Source: Haplomitrium mnioides (lineage: Eukaryota > Marchantiophyta > Haplomitriopsida > Calobryales). Taken from it: a stretch of 26,947 nucleotides of DNA. The stretch covers positions 1-26,947 of the forward strand of contig JBNGIS010019344.1 of NCBI GenBank assembly GCA_049999725.1, written 5' to 3'. The translations under genes were made by a program, and so were the position numbers. Of this stretch, positions 17,996 to 26,526 are shown piece after piece (within the stretch, counting starts at the first letter, position 1; every line of letters starts with the position of its first letter). The notes below the pieces were generated by a model. The model was not told the DNA's origin, searched no databases, and saw nothing but the letters and a program-made list of their open reading frames with translations.

Positions 17996-18308
17996 TTCTG
18001 CTCCTGAATTGTATACAAGATGGCTGGGCCCAGATTTGGGACCCCTGAATTATATTGAAGATTAGCAGAGAAGTACTTGGGTTTATATGCATGGGTATTC
18101 TGGCATTGAGTGTGAATGAGCAGATTGGTTGCTGGAGTGATTGTTGAGGTGAGGAAAAGGCTTGTAAGGCAAGGAGGGATTTCTTAAAGCCACAAAGTGA
18201 TAATTAAATAAGGGCCATCTCACAAAAGAACCTTTTCACTTGTTTCTATCCTCCCTTGCCTTCTAAGTGGCACCTTTGAAGGTTAAGGCCTGAAGAAGGG
18301 GAGTGACA
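17996..18308 (+). repeat. 313-bp LTR terminus, reference copy in A 3' LTR
   Basis: Same length as 4326-4638 and 10571-10883. It ends GAGTGACA and is followed by CCTAG. Confidence 0.85.
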
Positions 18309-18498
18309 CCTAGATCCTTTTTTTGCTGGTAATCTTAAACTAACTTTGTTTGCACAAAATCTACTCTACTCTTTTCACTTTAGCAATCAAATTAACTTAA
18401 CTTTGTTTCCTAGCAAGTTGCAACTTTAACTTAATTTGGTTTGCAAAATGTCTACTCTACTCATTTTCTTTGTTTACTTGTCACTTTAACTTAACTTA
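18309..18498. other. Unassigned AT-rich spacer between two LTRs
   Basis: 190 bases between the right end of A and the left end of C. It contains an imperfect direct repeat of about 45 bp built around TTTGTTTGCAC/GGTTTGCAA and a shared TCTACTCTACTC (near 18360 and 18450), plus repeated TTAACTTAACTT. It could be the pre-insertion target sequence. No gene is seen. Confidence 0.6.
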
Positions 18499-20561
18499 TG
18501 TCATGCCCTTCTCTCCGGCCCTAGCTCAAGAAGATCTTATTCCGAAGGAAGAGGCACGACACGATTCAACAAGGCCCTGTATGAGACGGCCCCTAACCTC
18601 GATTTATCTCTTTCATGCAATAATGGTCATGAGCTTCTTGGTAGCACATTCACTTAACAACCCCATGAACCACAATCCACTCTTTCTTTCCACGCACACC
18701 TCCAAGCTCGGATAGGACCCACTCAGATCTTGTCTATCTAGCGGTTACTCATTCTTGCTGAGAGATCGTTTTCAATCGTTCATATCTACACCATTTCAAA
18801 GGAGGAAAGGTATATACAAGACTATACCTACAAACTCACTGCAACTTCTGTACGGAATTTACACATGGCCAACTACTCCAACACTTTAACTACCCTTCAA
18901 CGCACTCTCTTCCTGCTCTACAACACCTCTAAGACTTATTCACAATATACAACAAGGCTATACACATATCTACACTATCCACTTGATAGAAGCCTAGAGC
19001 ACATCGACCAGTGACTTTCGACACCACTTGAGTCTCCCCTACGACGCTTCACACTCTGGCCCGCCCACTCATACATACGTCACCAGCTAGTTTATACCCT
19101 TCGTCGTAGAGGGGCTTGAATTCACTTCCGCAAGCTTGGAAGAGGTTTGATTAACTTCCACCCTTGGAAGAAAGTCCTCACGACTACTAGACACACTCCA
19201 CTCGAGACCTCAACCGGATCTTCTCCGCAATGTGCCGACACTAACGCAACCACCCCTTGCCTTCGGCCTTCCTTTGAAATGCAACCAGCAACACCCTTTT
19301 GATGTTACTGGGGCGGAATCCCCTACGCAATCCCGACTTACGAGTCCATGCCAAATGCACTTTCTTTTCCCTTGAGTATCAATTCACCTTTGAACATTGG
19401 TTCACCCTCTAGAATGAGTTCACTTGGATCGCCTGAGCTTCTAGAGCCTCCCGCTCAGCGATTCTCAACGCCTCTCTAGTCCACCTCCACTCATTTAGCC
19501 CTCGAACGTAAGAACACTAGCTTCAATCAAAGGATCACAGAGCACACTCCCCATCCCTTGCTATCCCCTTGCACAAGATTTTCAATGACATCTTTGGTCA
19601 ACCTCTCAACCTTTAAATTCACAATGTCTTCAACAATGCATCCATGCACACCCTGGTGCGCATCCACGCTTCGTTCATCACACTAATAGTTTTAAGATAA
19701 AGACTTCAATCACAATGTGTTTACCCCGCAATAGAGAATCTACCTCCCATATGTACCCTTCCAAGCATTTCTCGTTTTTTCCATGTTTGTCCATTTAGGA
19801 TTGTTACTGTTTCTTAGTGCTGATATGAAGAAGCTTGGCGTAGATCCGAAAAGGCTTGGCGCAAATCTGCAAAAGGTAAACTTCAAAGAAGCTCGGCGTA
19901 GATCCGCAAGAAGACAAACTTGGCACATATCCACAAAAGGTTTTCCGAAGTGGTCTATTCGGAAGTTGACCGCGGACCGATCCGAAGTAGGTATCTGAAG
20001 AATTAAGGTTGGAAGAGATCGGAAGCTAATTTCAAAAGAGGTATGATCCGATGAAGCTGAACTTGACGCATACCTGCAAGAAGACCAACTAGGCCCAGAT
20101 TCAAAAAAGTACTCCGTAGAAGGTAAGCTCAGATGGTCAACCCTGAAGTTTGACCCTTTTCGATGGGTGTCGTCTGTAGTCGTCTTTTAGGTGGAAGTTG
20201 GGCCGCCGCGTATGACCGAAACATCGGACTAAGGGTCTCGACTTCGAAGTTGACCATAGGACTACTCAGAAGTTGACCCTTTCTCGAAATGCATGGTCCG
20301 CCACCGTTTTCAAAGGGGAAGTTGGACCGCTGCATTTGACCGCCTGGTTCCAAAGTTGACTCGACCCGATGGGACTTTGTCTACGCATTCCTATGCAGGG
20401 GATTCCGACTTCCCTCCCCCCCCGATACTCTCTGCAAGATTCTGTCAAACAATGTTTAGAAGTCCAAAGTGGGTTTGGACCTTGGTAAAGCCCATCAACG
20501 TCTGAGGGAGCGGAGCGTCCCTCGATCCCGGGTGTTGTCACTGGTTACGAAGGTCGTTGCA
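18499..20561 (-). repeat. 3' LTR of element C
   Basis: 2063 bp. In element orientation it starts TGCAACGACC (20561) right after the polypurine tract and ends GGGCATGACA (18499), so both TG and CA ends are present. Homology to the A LTR is seen at the start (the GACGTTGATGGG region against GCGTTAATGGG), at 19130-19260 (GCACATTGCGGAGAAGATC) and at the end (AGGGGCCGTCTCAYA). The middle holds degenerate repeats with GGATCTACGCC-like cores at 19820-20090. Plus-strand frames across it are incidental. Confidence 0.8.
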
Positions 20562-20578
20562 TTCTCCCTTTGCTTCCC
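20562..20578 (-). promoter_or_regulatory. Polypurine tract of C
   Basis: On the minus strand GGGAAGCAAAGGGAGAA, with one C interruption, abuts the TG start of the LTR. Confidence 0.75.
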
Positions 20579-21068
20579 AATCCTTGCTTTTGACATGCAA
20601 GGCGCCTTCCCTTCCTCTTTTATTGCTTCTAGCTTTTGTCTCAAAAGTAAGGTTGGGCCTCTAGCCTTACCTGAAGCCCCTCTCTTCTTGCATTGGATTG
20701 TTTATCCGGTACCGTCCCCCTGATCTCCTTCACCCCAACCTGATTCCTGCGTTTTGATGATCCTTGTACAATCCCTTCTCCTTACCCTCGATCTGGAATA
20801 CCTCGATGCTTCTGGAATATCTCCGCGCTTTAGAAGTAGAGAACTGCTCTAGTGATGCTTCCGATTTTTCCGAATTTTCAGTAGTGCCTCAATTCATTGG
20901 CTGACATAACTCCCCTTCTAATTGCAAAGCGACCCCGCGAGCACCTTTCTCTATCAGCACCCTTCATCTCATTGTCCTCGGCTGCTTCTTCACGGCTGAG
21001 CATATTCACATATGGTACAACCCCCCAATTACCTATTCTGTACACACCTCAACACTCTTCTTGAGTTG
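20579..21068 (-). other. 3' UTR of C
   Basis: Non-coding. It shares the GTCAGCCAATGAATTGAGGC motif with A' near 2984 and 3176, which ties this region to 2981-3471. Confidence 0.65.
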
Positions 21069-22334
21069 TCATTGGCCTCCCTCATCTTTCTCCTCTACTA
21101 TATACCTCTTTAGGCGATCATAATGGATTCGATTTGTGATTTTATCACCTTCCAAGGTCTCTTTCTCCGCGGACCCATTCTGATGTAGCCTGGTGAGAAC
21201 AAAAGGTCCCATCCATCTCGTGTGCAGCTTCCTCGGGAAATGCACAAATGTATGGGAAATCATACCAAATCTTCCTTATGAACATCCACCGGCTTCAGTC
21301 TCTTATCATGTTTCCCTTTCACATACTAGTGCTTCACTCGGTTGTACGCTTGCTCCCGACTCTCCTCCAACTCCTCCAACTAGTAAAATCTTTCTCTCCT
21401 ACTCAGCTCTTCTGCCAACCTCTCTCTCACTTGCACCCTCCTAGTCGGTATCTCAAATTCCATTGGACGTAATGAGCGTTGCTCAAAGACAAGGAAATAG
21501 GGACAGTGGCCCGTCATGGTCTTGTGAGCCAGGTTGTAAGCATAAGTCGTTATAAGCAACTTGAGATCCTAGTTAGACTTAATTTCTGATACCATCTTGT
21601 TGAGGATCCTACCCATGATTCCTTTGGCTCTCTCTTTCAGCCCATTGGTCTTTGGGTTGTAAGCCGTCGTGCGTATGTGCTTGATAAGGTATCTTTCAGT
21701 CAAATCCTTGATCATTTGATTGACAAAATGCTTACCTTGGTCGCCCACCAGCTCTAATGGTGCCCCAAATCAGAAAAACATATGCTCATATAAGAAGGTC
21801 GCCACCGTCTTTGGATTTTCCTTTCTACTTGCTTTGGCCTCAACCCATTTGGTAGCGTAATTGGTGGCCAGAAGAATGTATTGGTTCTCCTTATAGGTGG
21901 ATGGTGCTATCAGCTTGATAAAGTTTATGCCTCATTTTTTGAATGGTTCAAGCGGAATGATCGGAATTAATGGGTGATGATGGTTGGCTACGAGCTTTCC
22001 CGTTCTTTGATAGGTATCACATCTCTTCACAAAGAAATGTATATCCTTGCATAGAGTCAAGCACCATTATCCTGCATCCAACTTTCCTTACCATCGTCTC
22101 AGCCACGAAGTGGCCTCCCACTTCTTCTCCATGCAATGCTTGCATCACCATTGTGGCTTGGTCTTGCTCAAGGCACCTCCCAATCATACCATTCAGCCCT
22201 CTTTTGTGCAATACTCCCTTCACCATCAGATACAACTTCATTTTCCGGAGGAAGACCTTTACCTCTTCCCTATTACTACCTTTCGGTATCTGTGCAGAAA
22301 GAAGAAACTCAATGATATCTGCATAATTCATTAG
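21069..22334 (-). pseudogene. Integrase, decayed (C)
   Basis: Minus strand. The zinc domain reads ALHGEEVGGHF. Then, after a frameshift near 22070, KRCDTYQRTGK follows, where the second Cys of CxxC is Tyr. The first catalytic Asp region reads GINFIKLIAPST, with Asn for Asp. ILLATNYATKWVEA, LELVGDQGKHFVNQ (second Asp) and NPKTNGLKERAKGIM (Glu) follow in one frame with several stops. The C-terminal domain is an open stretch at 21069-21263 with FVHFPRKLHTRWMGPFVL and ends EEKDEGGQ. That ending shows the normal C-terminus that A has lost. Confidence 0.88.
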
Positions 22335-22343
22335 CCTCCCTGC

Positions 22344-22814
22344 TCAGACATGGAATAGATCTTCATATGGAAAAGCGTCGTTCACCCCATCCTCATTGAT
22401 CATCTTGTTGATCCTAGAGAAGAAATCAGTGTTGCTATGTGCCTTCCTTGGCTTAATCCGCACCTCGAAATCGAACTCTTGTAGGAGAAGTATCCACCTT
22501 GCAATCCTCCCTATCACGTCAGGTTTGTTTACCATATACTTCAGCGCATTGTGATCAATATGAAAGATCACTTTGTAATGGAGAAGGTAGTGCCTGAATT
22601 TCTTCAAGGCCTAGATGATTCCTAATGCCTCTCAATTGGTGGCAGAGTAATTCTTCTCTACCGTAGACAGCAATCTGCTTGCAAAGTAAATGGGATGATC
22701 TTGTCCTTCCTCATCCAACTGATAGAGCATCGCTCCTCTACAGAAGCCCAACACGTCAATCATCATGTGGAATTCCTTCCCCCAACTAGGTGGCATGAGC
22801 ACTGGTGCATTCAC
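22344..22814 (-). pseudogene. RNase H domain (C)
   Basis: Minus strand. Motifs MIDVLGFCRGAML (first Asp), YSATN*EALGII (Glu present, a stop just before it), FHIDHNALKYM (third Asp kept) and HSNTDFFSRI (last Asp). ARWILLLQEFDFEVRIKP lies between the last two. All four acidic positions survive, but stops near 22635 and 22612 interrupt the frame. Confidence 0.88.
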
Positions 22815-23840
22815 CAGCCGCTTTTTCAGCTCATGGAAACTTACTAGCCGCTCGAGAGTGGGCTCAAAGTTACTTCCCTCCTTAGTTATTTTTGTAAGGT
22901 GTAAGGCTATTACGGCAAACTGGTCGATAAATCTTTGTTAATAGCCTACGTAGGCCAAGAAACCTTGTACCTCCTTCAAATTCATAAGAAAGGACACCTT
23001 CAACCATACACCGACCTTCTCTTGGTCCACCTCAACTCCTTGACTAGATATCTTGTGGCCGAGAAGTACTCCCTCCTTGACACCGAAGAAGCACTTCCTC
23101 GGATGCAACTGCAGTCCTGTCTCCCGAAAATGCTAGAATGTGAGCCTCACATTTCACTCATGGTCACATGCCTTCCCGTACACTACAAAATTCTCAATGA
23201 AAATCTCTAAGAACTTCCTCAAGTAGTCATGGAAGATATTCATCATCATCCTTTGGAATGTGCTAGGCGCATTACAAAGCCTGAAGGCCATCCTTTGAAT
23301 GGCAAACACTCCCCATTCAGTGGTAAAAGTCGTCTTCAGCTGATCCTCCTCCCGGATCCAGATCTGATTGTATCATGAGTATTTGTCCAAAACACTATAC
23401 ATTTCTTGCCTGGCTACTAAGTCCAACACTCCATTAGTGAATGACAACGAGTAGTGATCCTTCTTTGTTGCCTCATTTAGCTTCCAGTAATCTTGGCAGA
23501 CTCGGATCTTTGGTTTCCCATCTAGACCCACCTTCTTTGGCACCACCACAAGTGGTGACACCTACTCGTTATTCAGAATAGGGTACATAAACCCAGCCTC
23601 CAACAGTTTTTCAACCTCCTCTTTTACCAGCAGATAGAACCTAGGATTCATTTGATACTGACCTTGTTTGAATGGTACCATTGCTAGTTCCAAGTTGATG
23701 CAATGCTCTCCCAATTTTCTTGGAATTCCCTTCAGATCTTCATGGCTCCAAGCAAACACATTGATGAAGTTTGCGAGGGTTCGAACTAAAGCTCTCTCTT
23801 CGACCATTGGTTACTCACTTCCTACATGGAATTTTCGGCA
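22815..23840 (-). pseudogene. Reverse transcriptase, catalytic residues lost (C)
   Basis: Minus strand. N-terminal FINVFAWSHEDLKGIPRKLG, LLVKEEVEKLLEAGFMYPI, then VSPLVVVPKKVG and IRVCQDYWKLNEATKKDHYS. Palm motif A reads YSVLDKYS, then a stop. FQRMMMNIFHDYLRKFLEIF leads to the active-site box, which reads FIENFVVYGK: both Asp of the usual xxDD are replaced (Glu, Asn). The connection domain NLKEVQGFLAYVGY*QRFIDQF follows near 22930. The full RT length is present, unlike in A. Confidence 0.9.
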
Positions 23841-24293
23841 TTATGGTATGACAAACTCCTTATGTTGTACTTCTCTTACTATTCTAAGCGGCTCATTTCC
23901 TCCCTCTAGGGTTGCCAAACGCATTCCTCCCTTGGCTAGCTTCATCATGCTTCTACCTTGGCGGTGGAACTTTGACTCCTTTTCTAACTCAAGGTCCACC
24001 TTCTCTCTCTTTTCCGATGGTTTGACCATGTCTTCCGAACCGGGTTCTTCTATTGTCCCTTTCATAAGGTCTATTTGACCAATCTCCATTTCGGCTTCTC
24101 CTGCTAGACTTTCCTCCAACACCTCATTGTCCAATTGGATCCAATAGTGGCACTCCGTTTCAGCCTCATCTTCTAACCATTCACTGTCATAATCTGCCTC
24201 AAGCTGCGTCTCCCCCTCGTGGGGTACTGCTCCATAACGGACCACTGTCCTTTTTGGCTCGAACATCAGAGTAGAGTTTCCCCAGTTGTGCAA
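23841..24293 (-). pseudogene. Protease-RT linker, open acidic frame (C)
   Basis: Minus strand, 150 codons without a stop. It is rich in Glu and Asp (EWLEDEAETECHYWIQ, SLAGEAEMEIGQ), then a mixed-charge part with KREKVDLELEKESKF and RIVREVQHKEFVIP. The first part aligns with the linkers of A and A' (the HYWVQ core is shared). The second part has no counterpart in the shorter A' linker. No enzyme motif is found. It is part of Pol and not a separate gene. Confidence 0.65.
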
Positions 24294-24640
24294 GACTCAG
24301 GCATTGTACAACCACGGTCTTCCAATCAGCACCAAGTAAAGAGACAGCCCTGCCGGCCGCATCACCATAGGTTCAATTGGAATTCCACGCCTCCGATTAT
24401 GGTGGGTACTTGCATTAGAGCTCCCAGCGGCTTCACCCATGATCCATCAACCATTCTCGTGATTTGAGCGGTGGGTTGAAATTCCTTGAATCCCAACCTA
24501 TGAGCAGTCTCTTCAATCATGATGTTGACCCATGCATGCTCCTCCATCTACTGGTACCATTGAGAGTGCACAGCCTGCAATCTGAATATCAATTTCTAGG
24601 GCACACTTGTCTTCACAGACTAGGCTCAAATCGACTGTGG
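24294..24640 (-). pseudogene. Aspartic protease (C)
   Basis: Minus strand. SLVCEDKCALEIDIQIAGC leads to the active-site loop VPVDGGAC near 24555, with Asp-Gly-Gly as in B. A frameshift follows, then VNIMIEETAHRLGFKEFQP, ITRMVDGSWVKPLGALM, GGVEFQLNL and the closing VLIGRPWLYNA. This is the family copy with the active-site Asp still visible. Confidence 0.85.
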
Positions 24641-24990
24641 TGCCCACCTGAGGTAGGCCCCTACGCCTCTTTGGTCCCATCAACAGCTCCCTCAATTGTT
24701 TTCTATATAGTAGACTGCCCATAATCAGCTGCCCCATTGTTGCCGTGACTGGGAAATCTCAGACGTCCGTTTGAATGTTGTAGGGGACAAGCTTGGCCAC
24801 CTCGATCGGAACTACCACCACTTCCTTGTTCTACTAAGGCTCCTTTGAGGCCTACTACCTTTGAACTTCCTCCAAAGTTTCTCTGGCCGTATTCTTTTCC
24901 TCTGCAGCATCCATGACTTCCACTCCTCTTGTTGCATCAGGTGGAACCATTTGGGGTTGTCAATTTGGTAATTTGAATTGCTATCCGATA
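24641..24990 (-). pseudogene. Gag-protease linker (C)
   Basis: Minus strand. DNPKWFHLM, then EVMDAAEEKNTARETLEEVQ, KLVPYNIQTDV, FPVTATMGQLIMGSLLYRKQLRELLMG. It aligns segment by segment with 12600-12960 of A and contains several stops. Confidence 0.7.
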
Positions 24991-25337
24991 ACGAATCGGG
25001 ATCCTTAGAAGAAGGAAAAGCGTAAGAAGGGGTGTGAAGCTGAGAAGGCTAAGGATTCCTACGCTTTTCCTTCTTTTAACTTTGGGCTTTCGCTTGTGTC
25101 ATCACCCAATAGCAGTCCTCGGATGACGGTGGGTCCCAGCCTGGCAACTCGGCTTCCTCCTCCTTCTATTCGCCCCTTACTTCTAGCTCCTAGTCCAACG
25201 TTATCATATTCACCGCTAGTGGAGGTGTTGGAGGATTCGCTCCTGCATTGAGGCCCAGCTCTAGTCTCCTGTTGAGTAGGCAATTCATCACCACATGCCC
25301 TTCAGATTTACAATGGAAACAAAGCGCATATGGTACC
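24991..25337 (-). pseudogene. Gag nucleocapsid end with one CCHC knuckle (C), cut by D
   Basis: Minus strand. The knuckle CFHCKSEGHVVMNC (about 25279-25320) matches knuckle three of A. It is followed by NAGANPPTPPLAV and by LPGWDPPSSEDCYWVMTQAKAQS, which aligns with the same region of A. Two stops lie between. Element D interrupts 16 bases upstream of the first Cys codon. An alternative open minus frame at 25059-25283 lacks this similarity and is treated as a shadow. Confidence 0.85.
25001..25075. repeat. Inverted block pair with swapped order in C gag
   Basis: ATCCTTAG (25001-25008) and AAGAAGGAAAAGCGTA (25009-25024) recur as exact reverse complements at 25049-25056 and 25060-25075, but each in the order first-first, second-second, so the arms interleave. 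The 16-bp pair alone could form a hairpin with a 35-base loop. Confidence 0.8.
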
Positions 25338-25448
25338 TGTAACGGTCACTAACTTTAGTAAGCCATAGCTCAAAATAATGTCAACTATGTCTAGAAAGCT
25401 ATTACTAAGTTAGAGTAGCAAAAAGCAATTGCTATTATAGAGAGATGG

Positions 25449-25588
25449 ACACGTGGCACGAGGAGAGAAAGTCAACGAATTAAAGTGAAAGAGGGAGTCT
25501 AGATAGACTACTTTAGAAGAGGATGAGTACACGTGGCAAGCAGAGAATTAAAGTAAAGAGAAGGTTCTAAAGATAAGGACACGTGGCA
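25449..25588 (+). promoter_or_regulatory. Three identical G-box/ABRE sites in D U3
   Basis: ACACGTGGCA occurs at 25449-25458, 25529-25538 and 25579-25588, 80 and 50 bp apart. The last ends 104 bp before the TATA box. Each is followed by a purine-rich stretch with GAATTAAAGT or GAAATAAAG, so the block arose by duplication. CACGTG with GGC is the plant bZIP/ABA-response core. A role in stress or light control is inferred. Confidence 0.7.
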
Positions 25589-25691
25589 GAAGGAGAAATA
25601 AAGAGATGGAAGGTGGGGTCCAATTAGAAGAGGATAGAAAAGGAACCAATGGGGTTCCTCTACCTATGTAAGCAAAGTGCTTTCTCTCAAG

Positions 25692-25700
25692 TATATAAAG
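25692..25700 (+). promoter_or_regulatory. TATA box of D LTR
   Basis: TATATAAAG, about 140 bp before the LTR end, with the G-box cluster upstream. Confidence 0.7.
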
Positions 25701-25831
25701 AATGGAGTGCCTTGTTTGGCATCTCTTACCTTGTGGGTTTTCCAAGTTCTTTGTGCGTTTCTCTTGTGCTAACTTGTATGTGTTGTATTTGTACTAACTT
25801 ATGTGTGTAATGTGGGTGTGTAGTGTTACAA

Positions 25832-25843
25832 TGGTATCAGAGC
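25832..25843 (+). promoter_or_regulatory. Primer-binding site of D (initiator tRNA-Met)
   Basis: TGGTATCAGAGC, one base after the LTR, is the standard complement to the 3' end of plant initiator tRNA-Met. Confidence 0.95.
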
Positions 25844-26033
25844 TTGGTCTTCTCTAAAGAGTGTGGACTACCCCTCTTTGGAGAAGTACTCAAGACCTTT
25901 TGGAGTAGTGGAATCTCCACTTTGCATTGACTCCATTAGAGTTAAACCTTCAAATTTTCATGAATAAAAGATAGTGGATATCCCATCCTTTATAAATAAA
26001 GATGAGAAGTTTAACTTGATGCCATGATAGCCA
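25844..26033 (+). other. Proximal leader of D
   Basis: Non-coding. A perfect short hairpin, AGTGGA-ATC-TCCACT, lies at 25907-25921. Its role, if any, is unknown. Confidence 0.5.
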
Positions 26034-26249
26034 ATGGATAGAGGAGCATTTGTACCTCCTAGAATTCCTCTATTAAATCCTTTTAATATTCGTGTGTTTA
26101 ATATTGACAAGCATTTCTTTCGTCAATTTCTAGTATATAACTTTGGTGATGACTTTATGGTTTTTGTGATGGAATCAAGAGAGCCTGTTATATTACCTGT
26201 GGTAAATTATGGTGTTACATGGGAGTGTTTTATTTACATTTTATGGTAG
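26034..26249 (+). CDS. Leader ORF 1 of D, unknown function
   Basis: 71 codons from ATG 26034, the first good start after the PBS. I do not recognise a family. The central part RQFLVYNFGDDFMVFVM and EPVILPVVN lines up with leader ORF 2 (RDFLVRKFGERF and KPFILPILH), about 13 identities over 31 residues by eye. It contains no Cys-His motif or membrane segment. It precedes gag and lies in a different frame from ORF 2, which it overlaps by 31 bases. It may be an upstream ORF, or half of a larger protein split by a frameshift. Confidence 0.45.
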   Translation: MDRGAFVPPRIPLLNPFNIRVFNIDKHFFRQFLVYNFGDDFMVFVMESREPVILPVVNYGVTWECFIYILW

Positions 26250-26458
26250 AGAGAAAAATGGATTTGAACCAAGCTCCTCTAGAAGAGTTCAACTCCAAAT
26301 GTCATATTTCTATTAGAGTAACACACAAACAAACACAACGAGATTTTCTTGTTCGTAAGTTTGGAGAGAGGTTTTGTAATGCGGTGTTGGCATCTACTAA
26401 ACCTTTTATTTTGCCTATTCTCCACAACTGGAATGTTTATATATTTGTTTTTGTATAA
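26219..26458 (+). CDS. Leader ORF 2 of D, related to ORF 1
   Basis: 79 codons from ATG 26219, although the similar part begins only after MDLNQAPLEEFNSK, so a start at the inner ATG (26261) is equally possible. It carries the second copy of the module, RDFLVRKFGERF then KPFILPILHNW, ending at 26458, 68 bases before gag. The function is unknown. The shared pattern FLV-FG-F-P-ILP in two frames argues that the coding sequence was once selected. Confidence 0.45.
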   Translation: MGVFYLHFMVERKMDLNQAPLEEFNSKCHISIRVTHKQTQRDFLVRKFGERFCNAVLASTKPFILPILHNWNVYIFVFV

Positions 26459-26526
26459 GTTAGAGGGTTAGACTGTAGGGGAACAATATGGATGCTCACT
26501 CTAACAGTCTTGGAGAAGGAGTGTAG

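Larger units (their letters stand above)
3492..18308 (+). mobile_element. Ty3/gypsy element A with flanking LTR regions (B nested inside)
   Basis: LTR sequence at 3492-5344 and 10356-10883 (split by B) precedes a gag-protease-RT-RNase H-integrase internal region. A 3' LTR of about 2.4 kb follows at 15927-18308. The last 313 bp of the two LTRs can be compared directly: I count about 34 mismatches and no indels by eye, so the insertion is old. The five bases after the right end (CCTAG) have no partner at 4641-4645 (ACACA), so no target duplication supports A as an independent insertion. Sharing of one LTR with A' is the alternative. Confidence 0.8.
15927..18308 (+). repeat. 3' LTR of element A
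   Basis: About 2.4 kb. The left edge is set by alignment with A' (3492) and C (20561). The right edge is CA in GAGTGACA, matched at 4638 and (as TA) 10883. It holds, in order, seven 39-bp repeats, four larger modules, four 25-bp repeats, a unique segment from 17021 shared with 4646-5344, a TATA box (17877) and the 313-bp terminus. The upstream boundary is uncertain by a few bases because A has no intact polypurine tract. Long frames inside it (for example 16985-17473) are not conserved in the other LTR. Confidence 0.85.
18499..25337 (-). mobile_element. Ty3/gypsy element C, minus strand, 3' LTR to gag
   Basis: Read on the minus strand from 25337 downward it gives nucleocapsid, protease, RT, RNase H, integrase, 3' UTR, polypurine tract and 3' LTR. 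Each coding segment aligns with A and A', but the LTR is clearly more diverged, so C is a distinct lineage of the same family. Element D is inserted at 25338, and the 5' LTR, the capsid part and knuckles one and two lie beyond it, outside the window. Confidence 0.88.
25338..25830 (+). repeat. 5' LTR of element D
   Basis: Starts TGTAAC and ends GTTACA, a perfect 6-bp inverted terminal repeat with TG..CA. It sits between C coding sequence and a PBS. U3 has three G-box repeats. The TATA box is at 25692, and the last 100 bases are T/G-rich. Confidence 0.92.

Noticed and set aside
18470-20723. Several 60-90 codon plus-strand frames in and beside the C LTR
   Set aside because: They run antisense to element C inside its LTR, with no conserved motif and no support from the A LTR.
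21970-24724. Plus-strand frames opposite C pol (for example 21970-22326, 23668-24078)
   Set aside because: They are shadows of the minus-strand RT, RNase H, integrase and protease, whose motifs are unmistakable.
25832-25843. tRNA-like sequence
   Set aside because: TGGTATCAGAGC is a primer-binding site complementary to a tRNA end. There is no tRNA gene around it.
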